From NCBI GenBank assembly GCA_036874045.1, contig CM072339.1:14515501-14579500 (forward strand): DNA of 64,000 nt, written 5' to 3'. The position numbers were made by a program, and so were the translations under genes. Source of the stretch: Cymodocea nodosa. Taxonomy: Eukaryota > Streptophyta > Magnoliopsida > Alismatales > Cymodoceaceae. A model generated the notes under the pieces. It saw nothing but the letters and a program-made list of their open reading frames with translations, searched no databases and had not been told where the DNA came from. Shown here one piece after another: positions 1-12,900 of the stretch (the stretch's first letter is position 1; the number at the start of each line of letters is the position of its first letter).

Positions 1-718
1 CTCTACAAAGGTATTACAATGACCTACATGTCACATGAAGCAACCATACAATCACACCAAAATATTCACTACCCGTCAAAAACAACCCACAAGATTAAAA
101 ATGATTTTACAAGACAACCCCCTCCCCAAAAGCTTAATGAACCCACCTCCATTTGACCATCCAATTGTCGTTGTTGTCTCATACCCTTTCCAACTGATTG
201 TTGCTAAGGCCACTCCCCTTCTTTCCAACATTTGATGAATTAACCAATTATATTGGATTTACCTTTAGCTAGAGTCAAAAGACATTCAAACTTGTAAGTC
301 ATCTTCACCCACTTCCCTAGTTACTCTTTCATTATTCAATATATACCAGAAACACCCCAAATTTTCCATTACTTTTCCATGGGATAAAGTAATGATGAAG
401 TTGAACATGCAAACAATTCACATACTAGACTTGATAGGTGCTTATCCACAATGGAATGGCCTCTTAATTTCATGGGTCATTCTAAATACCAATCTGATTA
501 CATTTTAAGAATATGAAACGATGTAGAGAAAGAATAATATATAATAAAATATCATGCTGGAAAATGTGGTTAAAAACAACACTATCTTTTAGGATATTCA
601 AATTTATATGGTACTAAACTAAAGCAAAAGCATCTGCAGTGTATTTCAAGAAATCAAACTAAAATACACAAATCTAATACACTTGCAAATATTATATTTT
701 GAAAACTGAAAACCAAAC
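1..718. other. Partial intron 27 of the helicase gene
   Basis: AT-rich sequence downstream of the exon 27 donor. No helicase exon, transposon domain or RNA gene is recognised on either strand. A short open frame at 35-235 has no family features. Confidence 0.6.
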
Positions 719-967
719 CTCCACATATATCCACCAACGTTCAGCAGCACCATGGAAGCGATCCTTCCAAATGAAGTAAGGTGTTATGTGCAAATCCACC
801 TGGAAATTTAAGTAAAGATATTTTAAAAACACAAGTATAAGGTATCAAATGCTTGCACTAACAAAGTACAAAAACACAGATGATACCTTGAGAACTGTTC
901 TAGTAATTGGGCTCACATTAGCAGACAAGCTGATACAAGGAAAATATCCAAGGTATTGCTTGATAAT
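719..967 (-). CDS. Helicase exons 26-27 (residues 1136-1189): Sec63 unit 1 continued, last exons in the window
   Basis: Exon 26 (967-887) reads [18 protein letters not shown] and ends SPITRTVLK. Exon 27 (799-719) reads [20 protein letters not shown] and ends RWWIYVE at a GTTTGG donor. This is the fibronectin-like beta part of Sec63. Orthologues continue with the end of Sec63 and the second cassette, none of which is found in 1-718. Confidence 0.92.
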
Positions 968-3900
968 CTTCCAGAAAATACAAATATATTACACCACAAT
1001 CATGATGTTTATATTCCATATATTAAAAAGCATTTTAATGCCATAGAAAATCTCAATTTATTTGCTGAAAATCATGCTAATCATTATGGAAGAAAGAACA
1101 GAGCTAAATAAATAAAAGCAATACCTTTCCACCTGGAGCAAACCTGATTAAAGCACCAATATCCTTTTCCTCCATATCATAAAGATGTTCCAAGTCAATT
1201 CCTCTTTCTTCAAGCTTTCTTAACAACTAAAAAAAGATTCAAACCATAATTGATCCAGATTATAATCAATAACAAGCAATATAAGACAAAATCTAGACAT
1301 GAAATAGACAGTAAACAAACTTCTACAGATATGTCCCGGCCAAACTGTCGGAGTGGATGCTGATGAGGCCAAATCTGACGATCAACAGCTTTGCAATATT
1401 CTAACATGAAAGATGACATCTCAGACCACCCTCTTCGTAGACATATTTCAAAAAGGCCACGCATTATACGGGCTAAACTTGCACTGATATAAGCAGCATC
1501 AGACATCAACGAGAAGCTCTGGATTGAACCACGTGATATGTGCAACTGCAAAATGATTATCAAACACTTTTTAAATCTACTAAACCTAGGAAGGGAAAAG
1601 AAAAAAGGATGAAATGCCAAACTAAAGGATTATTAAATCAAAATGCTAGTGAAATACCTGTATAAGGATTGATATTTTTCCAAATTTATTAGCAGGACCA
1701 CCCTTAACTTCTAATGGACATGACATTCTACACAAGTTTTCAAGTTCATCTTGTTCCTCCTCTCTGACAACAATATTCTCAAATTCAGTAGAATGGGCGA
1801 CCATACTAATAACCTGTAGAGGTGCAAATCATGAGACAAAACTATCCAAAAACCATATTTTATATAAGGTAAAAGGAAAAAGTTATTACTTCACTATCAT
1901 TCATATGCCGCCTCAGCATTTCATTGTAAGTCTCAACACTAGTATACTGTATGTAATAATGGCTAGCAATACGACCAAGCTCTGTACAGTAAAAATTTCC
2001 ACTCTTTTCATCAAATCTCATCATTTTTGCATTGTCAAGAGCACGTGCTGCATCAGTTATCAGTGATCTTTGCTTAGAAATAAGTGAAGGATCTGAAATA
2101 ATCTGTAGAAGACCATTAAAAATTTGATCAGGAAGACAACATGAGAGAAAGAACCAACTTGAAGAAACATCAGGATCTCAAGACGAATATGCTTCTGTAT
2201 TGTAAGCAAAATAATATAAACAAAATAATACCGTTGGGAGAGGAAAAGAATATTGATTATTGATAAAGGAGTACATAACAAATATAGATATGAATATGAT
2301 AAGGACTAAGGGAAAATAAATATCTTTTTACCCATCTAATACTACTAATACCATCCTTTGACATGGATATTATAGGGTGGTAAACCTTGACCTCCCATAC
2401 ATTGAGTGTGGCATATGTACTCCAAGAAGAAAGAAAGATGGAAAAAGAATGGAGCCACCATTTAATCTAATTCCAAAAGTAATTTAAGAAAAACCTATAT
2501 AGTATGCAAGTGCACATATAAAGAAATGACTTCAATACACTAGGTGGATGGTTGTGATCCAAGCAAACCAAGAGAGTGGGTAAGCACTCCAAGTACATAT
2601 AAGGAAGATGTTAGATATCTTGCATGCTAGAATAATTCAGCCTCTCAAGTCATCCAAGTTTAGTGCACGTGGATCCCAAATATAAGTGTCGTAAGTGAAA
2701 ATGCAATTCACAAACTGGGCATGTCTGGCCCACTTGAGACAAATTTAAGAAAAGTAGGTGTGGGCATAACTTGCCTAAGGAGATGAGAGGGAATAGAAAA
2801 GAGAGGATTTGATTGACCTAATCTAAGGAAGAATGTACGAGAAAGAGAAGATCATGTAGTTTACCTAAGTTTAAGTGAAGTGTCCTAAGTCGTGGACTCA
2901 GTATCAGATGAGATTTCATTGATTTTAATTAACGAAAGAATAGCTGTTGCAGAAAAAAGAAAAGTACAAACAGGCTACATCTTTAAGGATTATGTTCTGG
3001 TTTTACAATTTTAAAGTGCATTTTGCAAATTAGGTTTTTTTTTTATGCTTTATGATGAATTTGAGTCAAGGATGTTTATGGCATATTTTATTGTTTAGGT
3101 TTATTAAATCAAACAGTCATATCCAGTGTGATAATTGTATTTTAAGGTTATAAGTCTATAGTGTCTTAAGTGAGAAAAGAAAAGAGGATGAAGCTTACAA
3201 TGCCCTTGGATGAGAAGCAAGAAACTTGAAGCTTGTAAGCTCAAGTGTAGAGGAGAAGGGGTGTGTGTCTAGTGTTCCTAATATGCCTTATAAACCAAGA
3301 AACGAGGACAGTTCATCCTAAAGGTATAGGACGAGGGATGGGTTGAGGTTGCCTTAGAAGTGGAAAGGAGATTGGAGAAAAGAGGGGGAAGGTGCATCTG
3401 TGACTGGTGTCCATTTACCCTAAATGTCATTTACTTAGGTTTGAGTGTTATTTAAGCACTATGGAGATAACATTGAGTGTTATTTAGGTGAGTTTTTCTT
3501 TACATAGGTTCCAAAAAAGGGAAAGATAAAAGGCAAAACTGAAGCCAAACAACTCATACCAAGAAAAAAATGCAGAATAGCTTCATCATATTGAAATAGA
3601 CACAGATCAGATATGTCAATACTCATGAACAGGCAAATAGAAGTCATGCATCAATCAAGAGATGGCAAGGCAACTAGGATTTGCATGATATAAATAATAG
3701 GCCCACATAAGCAATTCAGACCACGAGATCAATATGTATACAACATGCTAAGTACCAAAATTAAGTTATGCACAGGCAAGGAAAGCTATGTATATATTTA
3801 ATGCTAAGAGGTTTGCCATCATGGGGAAAATAGGCATGATGCAATGAATCAGGAGGCTAAACAGCACGCTAACAGGATGCACCAAATACCTATGTAATTC

Positions 3901-6900
3901 AAACCAGTCTTATTCAACTTTATGATAAATAAAAATAAACATAAGAAAACTTATGCAAGCCACACCAAGGCCTAATATAGAAATCAAAGGTTCACCTCAT
4001 CCCATCCTATACCATATACCAAAGGATTTGTTTTCATTCTTATAAAAAGATAGGTGTACCCAAGCCAAGCACAAGCTTCCTTGACATTTGTTACTGTCCC
4101 TAGAGCAACTTCTGCATTTAAATTGTCTTTCAAGGAGCTGATGAACTGCATAAAAAATGATAAATATAACATATTATTATTCAAAAATTGAAAGAATCTT
4201 GAGGAATAAAACTATGCATCACATGATCCTCGAAAAATACACCATATCAAATGGCAAATGCATAAAAAAACAAGCTAGTTTAGAGAGAGGCTTGATGGGG
4301 AATTGCATCAAGGTATATATAATGCAAATGTGTCTACCATTATTCCTTACATATGTTGTGGGCCATAGGAAACTGGGGACAATAAAACTAAAGGCAAATT
4401 AAAATAAATCGAACAGATTCGAATAGCTCCATCACAATAACAATTGTGGTATTTTTATCAATGATGTGGATGCATATTCAATGATAATGAAATACTGACA
4501 AAATATATCTAAAAGAACAAATTATAGTATAGGTACTTATTGCAGTCAATAAGCAATTTCGGATATACTAATCCAAAAGGGGTGATTTGATTTGCTTTGC
4601 ATGATCTAGGGAAAATGCAAATAAAAGGTACAGACAGATAAAACAAGCTTTATCACATCTATAGAATAACCCCTTCACATTTCTTTAACCTCAATCAGAC
4701 ATTGAAATTTATGCCACTAAACAAGGAATTCAATTTTGAATTAATGCCAGGCTTCAGTAAGTTGAAAAACTGGCACAACTTCGATGAAATTTAAACATGT
4801 TACTCACTAATGGAAGGCAAATTAACCAAAAAAGCAAGTATATAAAAGGCTTTATAGAGGCTAATTTAGAAAAAAAAATTGAATGATCACCTTGCCAAAC
4901 ACATGACCACAAATCCACAATCATCAAGGAAGGCAACAAAACATGACAAATGACAAGGAAAGACGGTGAAAAAGTCACTTGACGTGTGAAATGAGAAGTT
5001 AGAGTTTATCATCCAGGAAATGTCTCTAGAGATTAATAAAACTAGCAATTAAAGCATGCATTTTTATATTTTGATGAAATTTAATTTAAATGAAATATAT
5101 AGTGTAAATAAACATGCATTACATGGATTTAACATAAAATTTGTAGATGAAAGATTTTATATATTTTTAACTTTTTCAATAGATTTTTGAAATATTGATA
5201 AAATTTAATTTAAGTAAAATACAAATATTGTGCAAGTAAGCTTGTACCATACAAATGATAGAGTGAACATAAAATTAACAAATCCCAACCTTTTTTTTTA
5301 TACAACCCTCCATCTATTTATAGGGTGGGTACCCAAAACATCTAAGAAAAAACAACATAAGGGGAACAAAGGCAACACAATAAAGACCAAGCCTCAGGGA
5401 TATTAAATCATCCTACAACTAGGTATATTCTATTTGTCTAACAAAACTTGACACTTAACATACTTCAGAAGATCATCCATCTTGTAAACGATGATTTGCA
5501 CTTTTGACTTAAGAGTTTCATAGGTTAAAGTATCCCCATAGATATGAACAAAAGATCCCACCTCAGCCAATAAAATTAACAAATCACACCAAAAGTTCAT
5601 TATTTGAAAAATCGGGCATGTTTGCTTCTTAACGGTCATAAAAATCTGTAAGGAATCAATCTCCACATCAATATTCTTGAACTGAAAATTATTAATTCTG
5701 CAAAGACATAACCTATCATAAAGAGCCTTTAATTCTGCAAGCGTCTCCCAAATCTATTCTATTCATTATTTGACATAACCTAGCAATATTATTCTCACTC
5801 TCATAGGTAGCCCTAAGCGTCTCCCAAATCTTCTTGACTAGTCAAACATGTGAAATGCTACATGTAATGGGCTCCTCCTCACTTGCAATAAGCCAACCAA
5901 CAATATAATTGGAGACATACCAAATGCAGTAATCAACAACTTTTGAGTATAGTAGATCCTCCCACAGATGCTTCTATTTCATGTGAGTGGCCAAGAAGTT
6001 CTTAAAAGTGACAACCTAAAGGTAATAGTTGGTAGGAGAAAGACAAACACTAGTCACCATCAACTAAGAGATCCACTCATCCTTCAACACAAAACATGGA
6101 GGTCCAACGACAAAACCAAGCATGCATTTGACATGAAGGCTCGCTATGACTTCATTGTTGTAGAGATGAACATCAGTGCTGCTCAAGACTCACCAATAAC
6201 AGGGAATCAACAGGGGTGGAGAGGATTAAGGTTAAGCTCTGATACCATGTCAAATTATAGGAATAATTTTTTTTTTTAATCCACTAATGAGAAATGTACA
6301 AATATATACAAGTCTACATGGGCCTATTGGACCATCTACACAAATACAATAATTACAATCTAACAAGAAGAAAAATCGAACTTAGCCAAAACTTGTCAAA
6401 TTGCCCCCAATTCTAAACAATCAAAAGCTTTGTCCATATCTAGGTTAAGTATAATATTTCCCCCTTTGAATCCATTATCAATGTTTTAAGCTAATTCTTG
6501 AGCTAGGGCTACATTGTCTGTAATGTTTTTGCTTACCACAAAAGCACCGTGAGAGGGAGATATAATTTTTGGAAAGAAACTCGCTCGAAGATGATTTTTG
6601 ATATAATTTTATATCTAACATTGCAGAGGCTGATTGGACTAAGATCTCTAAATTCGCTAAAGTCCTCCTTTTTGGGGATTAGCACAAGAAAAGTAACCTT
6701 CTAAGAGTTATCTAAAACATAACCCAGAAAAAAATGTTGGACAGCCTAGATTAAGTCATCTACAACAATCTCCCAACAAAATTGGAAAAATTTAGGTGTA
6801 AAACCATCAAAGCCAGGGGCATAATCTTTATCAATGGAAAAAACTATATCTTTAATCTCTTCCTCGTTAAGGATATTGCTTAAGAGTTCATTGTCATTTG

Positions 6901-9900
6901 CATTGATTAAAACCAAGATGTTTTAAAGAAGGTAGCTATCACCTTGGGAACCCTTTGTCATAAGAAGACTAGTGAAGAATTCTTTTCATTTGTCACTCAC
7001 TTCATCCAACAAGTTGAAATTGTTGTTGGTCATGAGTACCCTCCACTGTTGAAAACCTTGTGGAAATAAGTTGAATTCTTGTTTCCTTCAGTTAGCCATT
7101 TAATACGAGCTTTTTATGCAAAGAAAATGTCCTTTTGTTGATTTCATCTAACCAAGGAGGATTTCAACTACTCTAAACAAGAAAAGGCTTCTTCATTCCA
7201 TGACATCTAGAGCTTGTTTTCTATATTCTCAATTTCTTTCATTAATTGATTACTAGTTTGATCTATATCTCCAAATTTCTGTTTATTTCAACATTTCAGG
7301 TGTTTCTAAAAGTTTTGTGCTCATTATCCTTTTAGGGTAACGAATATGTATATTGTTCTAAATAAAAGAGACTTTTTTCTTGAAATCATCATGCAGTCTA
7401 CATTCTTTAGAAATGAAAAGGAGCAGCTCCTAACCATCAACCAATTGTAAGTGTTAATAACATTAGGGAGTGATCTAAATGTATCTGAGTTTGGTACTCA
7501 GCTAGAATTTTTCAAGGAGAAATAACAATGTTGTTCATCAATACTCTATCCAATCTTTTATTGCCTACCTAGACCTCTTTGATTGTTACACCAAAAAAGA
7601 GGATTACCAAGAAAGAAGGGTTCCTCCAAGCCTATTTCATGTATCATATCATTGAAGTCTCTAACTCCCATTTAGTTGAAAAAGGCATCAGACATGATAT
7701 CCTCTACTCACCTAACTACATTGCAATCACCACCAATGATCCATAGAGACTCAAGAAAACAGTTATTCACTTGTTGAAGCTCTTTCCATAGATGACATCT
7801 AAAACTTACATTGCAAGAGAAATAGATTGTCATGAAAAGCAATATATTCCATAGGTGAAATTTTGTTTCATTTCATGGACAAGAGACATGACTATGTGAT
7901 TGGACCAAAAAAGTTAAATTTTCCTCAATGTCATATTAGAATGCCAATTGGGGAGACTGATATAATTGACAATTTGTTTGCCCCCAATAAAAGCAGTGAA
8001 AGGTTTCAGGTAACTGATAAATGAATTTTATTATTATAGAACTTATCTTTGAAATAAATTGGGAGGCCCTATTCTTTAGGCCCTTACAATTCCAAATGAA
8101 TATCTTCATGGTAAATAAGGGACTTGGGGTATGCCTTTGATGGAAGATTAATAGTTGACACAATAAAGAGGAGTCATCCCTTTCAACTACCACAAACTAC
8201 ATGCTAGTGCTTTTATTTCCTTTGTGAGATTCGATGTAGCCTCTAACATAGGTATTTCTAATTCTACAAGATGTCTCTCCTTCCAACCTATGCTCAAGTT
8301 TTGTCTCCACTCCCTATCGTGCTTGCCCTAATTCACTAATAGAGCCATCAACAATATTGTGAACTTCTATGATCATTAGCTCTTCCTTTGAGGCCTTGTC
8401 CTCTGTGTTAACCCAAGAAATCCTTAATTCTTCATTGCATTGTCGATCAACAATGCATAGAGATTCTGTTTCAATTGAGTTGTCCTCTAGACTATTGGAA
8501 GAAGAAAATTTGCTAATTTTCTTTTTCTTTTTTCATCAATGGACTTGCATTTAATCGCTCTCCTTGTGGTATAGACCTTTAATTGTTCTCTTTGGTGTCT
8601 AAACTTTTGATTCTTGTCTCTTTGGTGCCAATTATAATGGGTTCAACTCTAGCCACATTGATTTTATCCATTTTTTGGGTCTACAACTACCTTCGTTCTT
8701 GGTCATTGTCATTTGTTGGGTTGGTCTTCTTATTTGTCTTCAATGGGTGAGAGTGTTTCCTTGCATGACTATATTATTTTATGTGTTTATTGAGGTTTAC
8801 TTGGTCTATCCAATTGGGGATCCATATATGGGTACCTCACTATTTATGTATCACTTTCATCTGTTAATAAAAAATTACCAAGGATTAGGGCTTAATCACA
8901 TGGATTCAGAGCTAACCTAATCCTCCTACACCTTTCACCTCATTTGTCCGAGCCTGCACGACAAAGCACCAACATCGCCTATGTGAACATATATCTTCAA
9001 TGCCCAACCTCGTTCATTTGTTGCTTTCGTCCCATGTGCTATCGACCAAACAGGGCATCGAGTCCACACGTGTGTTGCACTACTTGTCAACGAGCCTCTC
9101 CATGAGTTTGCATGTGTGTCTGCACTCCTCTTTGTAGATGTATGGTAGCTAAACCACACACTCTCCTTGATCCACGTTAAGATCTTCCCTGCAGCTTTGG
9201 TTAGGCTATTTTGATACAACTGTTGAGGAGTCAAGAAATAATTACAATGACTCAAAAGGAATCCATAGCGTGTCATGCTTTACCCACTACTGAAAGATTA
9301 AATGACATGAATTATGTGATGTAGTTCAAGAGCTTCTATGCCTTCACTACATCCCAACGGAAACACAATCACCTAGACAAAAACCCAACTGACATTAAAG
9401 ATTCTTCATATGATGATTAGTTTGCAAATGACTCAATAGTTGTTACATGGTTGAAGAACAATATAGAACATAGCATTGTCTAGGGAGTTATGGTGTTACC
9501 TCCAATGAAGGCCATTTAGGACACATTAAAGCAAATGTATGCTCAGGAAAAAAAACATCCTACATGTATATGAGATACGAGCAAATCTTCACACTTTGCA
9601 TGTCAAATCAAACTATCCAATCCTACTAATGATAATACTTGTTTGAAAAACTTAAAACACATCAATCATTGACTACTAACGCTGCAACTTTACAACAATA
9701 CAGAAATAACTTACAAGTGGTTACTTTTCTGATTGATCTCCCATTAGACTTGGCTTCTCAAGTGAGGGGGCAAATCCTTAGTAGTGACATAACTCCAAAC
9801 TTGTCCACTACATTTGTTCACATCCTTTGCATCTCTAAATTTGGAACTCAACCTCAACAAGAGTCATCTACTTTGGCTACCAAAAGTCAAGGGTGGCTAT

Positions 9901-12900
9901 AGATTCCAATAAATCTTTCCAAAACTCCTAGTAACTCTCCTTCAAATGAGCTAGCAATGGTGAAAATCTCACAAGCAAACTACAATCATCTTTTGCAAAT
10001 TTAAGCAACCAATTTCAATGCTACGATGGCCTTAACATTCACTTCAAGTACAGGAATTTGATATAATTGTCTAAGAGTCAATGTCTATGTATTGTGATAA
10101 TCAAGCAGTCATACATATAGCTAAGAATGAGACATTCCATAGACACATAAAGTACATTAAGATTAATTTTCACTATATTCATGATCTAGTGACAACTACA
10201 CTATATATTTTATCATCAAAAGAGATGGTTGATATTCTCACCAAAGGGTTGAGTCGTGATACTTTAGAAATTATTTGTAACAAGTTAAAAATGAAGAATA
10301 TATATCTTCCAGCTTGAGGGAAAGTATAGTTATTAGGGTTTACGTGGTGTATCCAATTAAAGATCTATCTAAGGATCTATATATATATTCAACCTCACTA
10401 TTAATGTATCTCTTTCTTCTATTAATGAAAAATTACCAAGAATTAAGGTTTAATCACAGTTTGTTTAATATCCTATCTTGAAACATGAGGCATATAATCT
10501 AGGCTCTCTCCTCCATATTCAACTAGTTGAGTTATCAATTTAATATCATTCTTGATTTTAATAGTTTGTGGGAAGAGCTTGGAACAAATCCATCTCAACA
10601 CAAATAATAGTTAATCTTAGCTAAGTGAATTTCTAAATGTCATTATGCATGTACGAAAACCTTCCTAACATACCAACTATGGACTTATAATAGTAGGAGC
10701 TTGGAGGTGAACTCACAACTTTAGGAAATACACCCAAATTGTACTCATGGAGATTCCAACCCAAGAGAGAAAGAGGGGGACCAACAAATGATAATCAAAT
10801 GATTTTTCACATAAGCATGTATAAAATCTTCTCTAGATTTGAATCTTACCAACATATACTTGAAATTAATTGTTGCTGGGAAGAAATCATCCTAAAAAGG
10901 GATTGCCTTCTTCATCTCTACCATAACATCAAACATGGACGAACATTGGGAGCTAAAATGACCTACCAATGTCCCAACTAAAGGTACTAGCATGTTGAGA
11001 GACTTCATCTATGGTGAATGCCAAAACCTATTCTCCATTTCTAAAGTCAAAGCCTTAACTAGGATGTCAAGAAAATTTGAAGGTGTAAGAGAGTCTTTAA
11101 AGGTTACTACAAAGGAGACCTGTTGACCTTCAAGGGCCATTATTTTCAGAGTTGAAGTCACATTAATGTTAAGAAAATGTACCAGTGACCAAAGCAGGTT
11201 GTTGTTATCTTCCATTGATTCCAATAAGGGTTGAAAATGATGGCGCGATGGAGGAGGGCCCCTTCAAGAGTTTGCAACAATGTTGGCTTTCAAGATATCC
11301 TTAGATCAGAAAGTGTTCTTGGATTAGTATCATATTTTGTGTTCCTTTGCCTTATCATTCCTTTGTTTGGGTGAGGTTTTAACCTAATCCCCCTCACTTT
11401 GTATTTGCCTCCTTTTTCCATTGGGTACCTACCTTATGAATAGATCAAGGGTTTTCCTTTAATAAAAAAAGGTAAAAAATAATTTTATAATGAATAAAAT
11501 ATAAGTTACTATTGGATCTCGAGCAATCAAATCTTAAGATCCATATACCTTATTATATGTATATATATATTCCTTTTGTAATGAGAATGTTTTTTTTTTG
11601 ACTTTCCCAATCACGTTTAGCCCTAGTTTAACTTGGTATCAAAACTAATCTAGGGTTAAACAATCTTCTTCCTTTTAGATCCATTTGCTTCACCAGAATC
11701 ACCGTTGTTCAAGCTATTTTAATTGGTGGTACTCCATCTTCAACGTCTCTAACGGGGTAGGAGAGTTTTGTATCTCTCCATTCTTCCTTCTGTTCATGAC
11801 CACAGGGTAGGTCGTGCCTCCACTACCACACTAGACGTCCTTCGTTGGCCACTGTGAAGTCGTCCAATCAACTTCCTATCACCGCCCTCTTTAATTTGGT
11901 TATCCTTAATGGTTGTTAATCTTCATCGTCCTCTTCTACTACAATTCCCGATGTTCTATGGGGTTGACTCTGAGGTGACTTTGGTGACCACCTTACATAA
12001 TCTCTTCTAGGGTGTCTCCAACCTCCTTCCTCAGTTCTCTTCAATGCAAACATCATCAGCTCCTTAGTTTCTCGTTATCCTCACAAAACTCAGTTAGTTC
12101 TCTTCCCTAGTGTTTAATAGGGCAGGATTTACAACGTCAGTTGATAACTCCAAATTAAATGTTACAGGTATAAAACTAAATGAATCAAATTATCATACCT
12201 AGTCCCAACTTTTGAAACCCTTTTAATTTTACAAGTAAAAAAGCATCATCTAACCACTAACCCTTGGATGAGAAAAGTGATGCCTATTCAGCATGGCATG
12301 CCTCAAATGCTATAGTTTGTTTTTAGCTACTGAATAGTGTTAATGATAGTATAGCACGAAACATTGCCTGCATTCATCCAAATCATCATATTTGGGAAAC
12401 TCTTCGCTCTACCTATAAGCAAGAATAGAATATTGAAAAGGTTTGTGAGGTATATGAGAGTCTTTTCTCTCATCGTCAAGGAGACTCCTCTCTTCTAAGC
12501 TACTATACTAGACTCAAAGCTCTATTAGAAGAGCTCAAAATTTATCAGCCATGCTCCTTGGATTTGGCTACACAGCGACAATATAAGGAAGAGCTTGATG
12601 TTGATCTCTTTCTTACTAGTTTGCAACCTAACGTTGATATACGGTTACGTGGTCAGATATTTGTTGATGTCTTGTCATCCCTTCAACACACATTCAACAA
12701 GGCTTTACGAATATCCACAATTACTCTCACGACCATTGTTGAGGCCACTACCCTTACCTCTTCTACAACAGGATGCACTTCCTTAGGTGGACAATCCTCC
12801 AAAGGAGGTAAAGAACACAAGACTAGTGGTTCCTCCCGTGTATTCATTGTAGACAAAAGAATCACCCATCTGAGCATTGTTGGGCCAAGTTTAGGAGACC

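Larger units (their letters stand above)
8782..10458 (+). mobile_element. Copia element A, internally deleted, with paired LTRs
   Basis: Two related short LTRs (8782-8900 and about 10325-10458) share blocks such as TCCAATT, AAAAATTACCAAG and CTTAATCACA. A primer-binding site (TGGATTCAGAGCTAAC) follows the first, and a polypurine tract (CTTGAGGGAAAG) precedes the second. Inside, a gag remnant (9300-10000) is joined almost directly to an RNase H/C-terminal remnant (10081-10317). Protease, integrase and RT are absent. Element A could move only with help from a relative. Confidence 0.75.

Noticed and set aside
1..718. Further helicase exons (end of Sec63, second cassette)
   Set aside because: No segment on the minus strand encodes the expected blocks after exon 27, so the next exon must lie outside the window.
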